DNA from: Agrypnia vestita
Lineage: Eukaryota; Arthropoda; Insecta; Trichoptera; Phryganeidae
Assembly (NCBI GenBank): GCA_016648135.1
Contig: JADDOH010002317.1
Location: 1 to 64,000, forward strand
Length of the DNA stretch: 64,000 nt
Direction of reading: 5' to 3'
A program made the position numbers and the translations under genes. Shown one piece after another: positions 58,895 through 64,000 of this stretch. The notes under the pieces were generated by a model. That model was not told where the DNA came from. It did no database searches and saw only the letters and a program-made list of their open reading frames with translations. How positions within the stretch are numbered: position 1 is the first letter of the stretch; each line of letters starts with the position of its first letter.

Positions 58895-59175
58895 GCACAT
58901 TCTTTTGAATGCGGTCTAGCTACAGCGTAGTGAAAATAATTAAAAAGCAACTTCAGGGTGGTTTGAATGAGAAGAGAATAGTAAGAACGATATAGAGTGT
59001 GGACGCGAAAGCCTTGGCAGGATCAGGTATACCAGATGGTCCAGCTAGGCTCCTCCGAAATCGACGCGCTTGCGTTCTCGTATGTATGGATTTGAATAAG
59101 GGGATGATTTCGTGTCAGGACGTGTCGCTACATCCCCTCTGCATACCCCTGCGGTGAAATGACGCGATGGTAAGT
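58895..59175 (+). mobile_element. RTE-like LINE 3' remnant
   Basis: ccctctgcatacccctgcgg at about 59136 resembles the end of the RTE copies at 60420 and 53640, followed by a degenerate ttag-type tail. Confidence 0.4.
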
Positions 59176-59589
59176 CAATTAGTTTGTAACTTGCGGCGCA
59201 CCGATTAAGAAAACTAAGAAGAAATGAAAGAGAAAACTAAAATATATATTAAATAAAATAAAAATGACGTCATACCTTTTTATTTTCAATTTTTTTTTAA
59301 CACTTGTGATTGATTCCAGTGATGAATTATAAAGTTTTATTTTTGAAGCGTCAATACTTAGCAATATTACTTTTCTAAAATGAGTTTTTAAAAACGTCCA
59401 TATAATAAGCTCAGAATCAATAGATTATATTTAATTTTAAATCCTATTTCAAAGGAAATTCTCCCTATTATCAGGATAACAAGGTTTTGAAAATTTGTGA
59501 TTTTCTTAGAGTGCAGTCCTTTCAAATATTTGATAGAATACTGATTTAGAACATGTATACTACTTTCAAAAATATGAAAATGTGTGATG

Positions 59590-60180
59590 TTCTTGCGTTG
59601 GAATTGGTGAACGTTACATTCTGTAGAAAGACCACTTAAGCCCACTCACACAGGTCCTAAGCCTTGGGCCACACAATAAAGACTTATAAATATAAATAGT
59701 TTCATCTCTGTAAGACTTCTATAATTTATTTTAATTTTTAAATTATCCCTTTTGGACAGAATCCAGTAATTGTGTTCTCTGAACATACATACAGAGTTTC
59801 TCATAGCTAGTAGCAAAACCTTTACAGGTGTATTCTGCCGCGATAATGAGTCAAAAATTTTCAAGCATCCATGACCTATCAATAGAAAAATGCAACATCA
59901 AAGTTTCCATTTTTTTCAATATTTCTGACATATTTTTTGCCAAAAGTTAAAATATCATTACAGTAACTTATAACAATTATGAAACATTCATTCGCTTCAA
60001 TACAACTTATATAAAAAAATAAACCTTGTAAAAAATTCTATTTTAAATTTTTAGAGGTTTTTATCCGTTAAAGCGAATGAATTTTTAGAATATAAGTTAC
60101 TGTAATGATAGTTAAACTTTTTGAAAAAAAAGTAAAAAATTGGCTACCTGTGATATTGCATATCCCCATAACTATTGATA
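59590..60180. repeat. Diverged F2 copy and nearby inverted repeat
   Basis: 59590-59790 contains decayed F2 words (gaccacttaagcccac, agtttcatctctgtaagact). Farther on, tatcattacagtaacttata (about 59951) and ataagttactgtaatgata (about 60093) are complementary arms. Confidence 0.5.
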
Positions 60181-60271
60181 TTAGATTTTCAAAGGAAGCA
60201 AACACTTGGTGGTGATACATTATAATTAAATAAATAATAATAACTCTGTTATACACCACTTATATTTATTA

Positions 60272-60318
60272 AAAATCTAACCAGGTTTCGCTACTACCGT
60301 AGCTTCTTCAGGGATCTT
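60272..60318 (-). ncRNA. Hammerhead ribozyme motif
   Basis: Minus strand: CTGAAGA (60311-60305), stem II GCTAC/GTAGC with loop GGTA (60303-60290), GAAA (60289-60286), stem III ACCTGGT (60286-60280), triplet GTT with H17 at 60279. Stem I pairs at 60277-60272 with 60313-60318, but the first pair is mismatched. The AATAAA and GTGGTG tail resembles the 54.65 kb copy. Confidence 0.55.
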
Positions 60319-60349
60319 AACTGTTAATAGTTAACTGTTAACAACCGTA

Positions 60350-60482
60350 GAACTTGTATGAGAAGATGTATGAATGAAGCCGAAGCAAAATTGGTGTTCC
60401 AAGATATAAGAATATGGCGTTCTATCCTCTCTGCCTACCCCTGCGGGGGAACGGCGTGATGGTTAGTTAGTTAGTTAGTCAG
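60350..60482 (+). mobile_element. RTE-like LINE 3' end
   Basis: The + frame reads MNEAEAKLVFQDIRIWRSIL then SAYPCGGTA, followed by ttagttagttagttag. Confidence 0.75.
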
Positions 60483-60575
60483 TAGTGTTCAAGATATGAT
60501 CGTTATGATAATGACCCTTTGCGAATAGACGCGAATTCATGAAGTTCTCAAATAAAAAATGCAAATAAAATATTT

Positions 60576-60648
60576 GGCCCATGAGGGGATCGATCCCGCG
60601 ACCTTCGCGTTATTAGCACGACGCTCTAACCAACTGAGCTAATGGGCC
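60576..60648 (-). tRNA. tRNA-Ile(AAU)-like gene, possibly a pseudogene
   Basis: The minus strand folds as a 73-nt cloverleaf: acceptor GGCCCAT/ATGGGCC (7 bp), D-arm GCTC/GAGC, anticodon stem TCGTG/CGCGA with loop CTAATAA (anticodon AAT), T-arm GCGGG/CCCTC. Two oddities: T54 of the T-loop is A (ATCGATC), which weakens the B-box, and one T-stem pair is C-T. No CCA is encoded. T-rich tracts follow. Either a weak gene or a recent pseudogene. Confidence 0.7.
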
Positions 60649-60799
60649 AGATGACGTGTCGCGCCTTGCAGGCTATGTATACTAAAACAAAACTAATACA
60701 CAGACGGGAATTTTTATTCCAAAGATAAATCATCCTACACTTATTTATTTTTTCAACAAACTACTTTTATTTATCTATGCCCTAGTGCGATTTTACATA

Positions 60800-61075
60800 T
60801 ACATAACTAACTAACTAACCAACCAACGATCACGCCTTTCCCCACAGGGCCAGGCAGAGAGGATAGAAGGCCATATTTTTCTATCTTGGCACACCACTTT
60901 TGCTTCGGCTACATTCAAACATCTTTTCATGCACGCTCTACGTTTGTTGAGGCTTTTAACGCGGCCATCATCCAATATTTGTGTTATCTGATGGTGCCAG
61001 GTCTTTTGCGGACGCCCTCTACTCCTGCTGCCTTCAAGACTCGCCTCACATATTGTAAGGCGTCTGATACACATG
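60800..61075 (-). mobile_element. RTE-like LINE 3' end
   Basis: The minus frame reads GRPQKTWHHQITQILDDGRV, RACMKRCLNVAEAKVVCQDR, ILSAWPCGE, with a (TTAG)n tail at 60807-60828. Confidence 0.85.
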
Positions 61076-61270
61076 CTTATTTAGTGGCACGTGAGCATGC
61101 GCAGTATCGACCTTGACAGTGGCATGCTTATTAGTGGCATGTGTGTACGCACATTGCTAGAAATGAGCATGCCACCTAGTGGCATGCTCAAAAATCAACC
61201 GCCGGTTGATTTATAAGCATGCCACTGTCATTCACCATAGAGAAGGGGTATCTTTGGAGCATGTGTGAAC
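61076..61270. repeat. GCATGC-rich repeat (family F4), first block
   Basis: Alternating agtggcatgc / gcatgccact words and a 19-bp palindrome aatcaaccgccggttgatt (about 61193). Related to 61560-61825 and 54770-55080. Confidence 0.7.
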
Positions 61271-61554
61271 AGACTTGCTTATTATGAGCATGCCTTATTT
61301 CATTCGTCGGGGATTCAGCGGCTAGTATTATCAATGCGATCTTCTCAGTCCGCGACAGATGAAACAAATATGGCGCGTTGGGGAGATGATAAAACATTAC
61401 TTTTCGTGACTTATTATAGGAATCACGAATGTCTGTGGAATACTCGGTCACCGTTGTGTAAAAATAATATAGTGAGAAATAATGTTTACGAAACTTTATT
61501 AATAGGCATGAATGATTCAAATCTTACAATAAAAATTATATAAACTAAAATCAA

Positions 61555-61830
61555 AAATGTGCGGATGGAAACTCGGGAACTTTTTTGATTTATTGGTTCA
61601 CTTGAATTTTCTATTTCAGTTTGCAAAGTTTCCATTTTGAACAAGAGCGTCTCTATTCTACGACAGGAGCATGCCACTAATAAGCATGTGTGTTTGATTG
61701 TTAGCTTTGGGCATGCTTATTTATGAGCATGCCACTAATAAGCATGCCAGTAATGAGCAAGTGTGTACAGTTGTTAGGGCATGCTTATTAGTGGCATGCT
61801 CATTAGCACGTGTATCTGTACCTTAATGGA
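61555..61830 (+). repeat. GCATGC-rich repeat (family F4), second block
   Basis: ggaaactcgggaactttttt, gaacaagagcgtctctattc and repeated gagcatgccactaataagca, ending gtgtatctgtacctt, as in 54770-55080. Confidence 0.75.
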
Positions 61831-61839
61831 TCTGCGGAA

Positions 61840-62310
61840 CGTATGTCGCGACGTGCGAAAGGGACAGAGCATGACAGAGAGGGTAAATGGATATAAGGGC
61901 GAGCAGCGCGAGTGAAAGGGCTTTTTTGCATTATATCGAGACCGGTCGCTACGCTTCATAGTTATCACCGTACTCTGTGGAACGTATTGATACCGCCAAT
62001 AAATTACGAGTGTACAACAAGATCTTTTATTGGAAGAAACCCAGCACAGAGAAGAACAAGACAAGAATATCTCACATATTTTCTTTACCACACTTTGATC
62101 GCTCATACATACCACATGACCAAACCATCTCAGCGATCCTTTCTTTATTCTCGCTACAGTCAGCACTACATTCACTTCTAATTTGTTCATTCCTCATTCT
62201 ATCGACAGAATATTTTCCACACAAGCGTCTTAGTGAAAGCATTTCCGCCGCATTCAGTCTACTTTCATTCCTTTTTTGCCAATTCCAGGCTTCACTTCCA
62301 TACATCAGAC
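61840..62310 (-). mobile_element. RTE-like LINE RT fragment
   Basis: The minus frame 62305-62072 reads MYGSEAWNWQKRNESRLNAA and MLSLRRLCGKYSVDRMRNEQ, then a frameshift. The GSEAW...R.......LR segment is typical of RTE-like RTs. Confidence 0.8.
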
Positions 62311-62469
62311 AAACGTCACCTTTTATGTACGTGTATAAATAAATATATAATTTTTAAATAAGAATATCTCTGTGTTTACTGCCAAATAGTGAAAATTGCT
62401 GCTTTTGGTTTATACACAATTGGATATTTTGTTTTATGTTTATTAGCGACACTAACAGGATAATAGGTT

Positions 62470-62700
62470 TATGATACGCTAATAATAAAACATTATAAAT
62501 GAAGACTATGCCCATTATCCCAATTACAAGTGTCTTCGGCACGCTCTAGTAACATGTATTTTTGCATTTAAGTATATTTTACATGTGCATTGTATATTTA
62601 GTGATTGAATGTAGTGCGATTAGTATTTAATAAATAATTGATTTAATGGATCTATAGGTTCAGGTCATCGTTTAGAAAATGGATGTTGTGTATGAGTGAG
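62470..62700 (-). mobile_element. LINE-type 3'UTR fragment
   Basis: Inverse match of 53330-53560 (gtgtcttcggcacgctctag). Confidence 0.6.
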
Positions 62701-62844
62701 TTTTTGAACGATGATAAGGTGTCTGCAAGAATATCAGCATCAATGTTAGGGTCAGCACAATACATATTATATGTGCGACACAACCTTGTGATGGGAGAAA
62801 AGTAACCAGCATTATTAGTGTGATATTGCTGTCTTTGCTATGAT

Positions 62845-63393
62845 TTTTACTCCCTTTATATTAATTCGTGGCGTCTGCTTGCTTGCTTGCCGGCTTGTCG
62901 TCAAAAAAAACTTTGGATCGATTTTTGACCCTTTTCCCGTGATCCAATCGAGCTGAAACTTGGCAAGTAGACTCGCGGCGACGATTAAGAAGATCTTTCA
63001 AATTTTCGTTAAAAAAATTAATAATTATAGTATAATTTCGGATTTTCAGAAATTATATTGGTTTTTTCAAATTGGAATCATTAGAAAAGTTTGATTAGCA
63101 ACAGCGGCCCGATAACGTCGCGAAATGTTTTCTAAATTTGAATTACTCCGTCGGTATACATAATAGGTACTTCACTACGAATGTCGAAAATCTAAATTGA
63201 CTGACAAATGTTTTTAGAATTTAATCTTCAAAGCATGAAGTGTCTTATCAAAGCTCAAAACATCTGACATTTTAGAAATATATTAAATTACTGTTAGTTT
63301 AGTGTTGTGTTATATGTTTTAATTCGTCTTTAATTGTTGTTATATTTTACAAAGAAAGGGAGTATAATAAAAACTTGGTTTTTATGGGTTACT
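62845..63393 (+). repeat. F1 repeat, most complete copy
   Basis: Starts tttactccctttatattaat and ends aaagggagtataataaaaac plus a hairpin. Shows what F1 looks like without insertions, which confirms the nested inserts at 48 and 54 kb. Confidence 0.75.
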
Positions 63394-63689
63394 TTTTTCT
63401 ATCTAAAATCTACATCAAATCTCACTTTAGTATGAAGCGGCCATTTTATCACGTGACGCATCCTTAGGGGTTGATTTGTTGGCGTGTATATTGCTTTTAA
63501 TAGTGATTTGTAAATATGTTTTTTTAAGGGAAAGCTATATTTGCTATAAAATATCGAATTTAGTATATTCTAAATTAGTTATCCTATATGACTGCATTCA
63601 AAACATTTTTTTTTATATTGCTGCCTTTCCTTTATACTCCTCCCATACAGTCCTGTATATTATATATAAAAATCAATCCTACCCCCGTT

Positions 63690-63903
63690 ATTCAGCCCGG
63701 AGAGACAGTTGCCCATTTCCCCCGCCAGGCGGACTTCCGCTTATAAAAGGCGCTCGCGAAACAACCTGTTGCTACATTTGAATTCGAACGACAGATTCCT
63801 GCGGTTCCATTTTCAAAATATTTATTCCATTTTCAAATAAAAATTTTATACAAATCTATAGTTTTTCGTGTTGGACCGCGGTGTGAACGAGAGAGAAAAT
63901 AAG
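63690..63903 (+). promoter_or_regulatory. TATA-box promoter-like segment with splice-donor-like end
   Basis: TATAAAAG at 63742-63749 in a GC-rich block, AATAAA at 63836, and aag|gtgaga at 63901-63909. It could be an LTR (TATA plus AATAAA) or the first exon of a gene that continues beyond the window. The window ends before this can be decided. Confidence 0.35.
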
Positions 63904-64000
63904 GTGAGATTTTTTTTGCATTTTATAAATTTATTTATTTCAAATTATCCGCGCCCCTGTGGGACTATACATAATGAAAATTTTAATTTTGGAAATTTAC

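Overview
This 64 kb window is AT-rich eukaryotic DNA from an insect nuclear genome. The evidence is a spliced 13-exon gene with GT-AG introns, TTAGG-type telomeric repeats inside the sequence, and arthropod-style retrotransposons and miniature DNA transposons. Lepidoptera is my best guess from the repeat types, but the sequence does not prove it.

The only host protein gene I can assemble is on the + strand at 26385-55275. It is a concentrative nucleoside transporter (CNT, SLC28 family). All thirteen coding exons join in frame with consensus splice sites and give a protein of 608 residues, or 624 if a duplicated 48-bp exon is also included. Exons 6-12 carry the CNT core, including the substrate-loop motif (here G-M-S-E), the NEFVAY motif and the GFTNPSS motif. 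The exons are GC-rich islands in AT-rich introns. The promoter and 5' non-coding exon were not identified: coding exon 1 has its own splice acceptor, so transcription starts upstream.

Positions 1-26300 hold no recognisable host gene. They contain LINE 3' fragments (at least three RT families), a hAT-type MITE with an 8-bp target duplication, a large palindromic fold-back element, a long-TIR element, a TTAA-flanked element, tandem repeats and LTR- or promoter-like segments. The introns (26427-55216) are filled by the same families plus a tRNA-derived SINE, a TA-flanked MITE with a transposase remnant, and a cluster of heat-shock-element-like modules. Positions 55276-64000 again hold repeats, a tRNA-Ile(AAU)-like gene, GCATGC-rich repeats and a final TATA-box region.

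The most striking signal outside the gene is a set of hammerhead-ribozyme motifs scattered across introns and flanks on both strands (about 1.67, 34.0, 38.0, 38.25, 41.0, 47.3, 54.65 and 60.3 kb). Each has a CUGANGA box, a paired stem II, a GAAA box or a one-base variant, and a tiny self-complementary stem III. Most also have an NUH cleavage triplet, and the best also pair in stem I. The stem sequences differ between copies while pairing is kept. This matches the type I, short-stem-III hammerheads known from Penelope-like elements and retrozymes. Several copies sit in tail-to-tail inverted dimers. No Penelope protein is present in the window.
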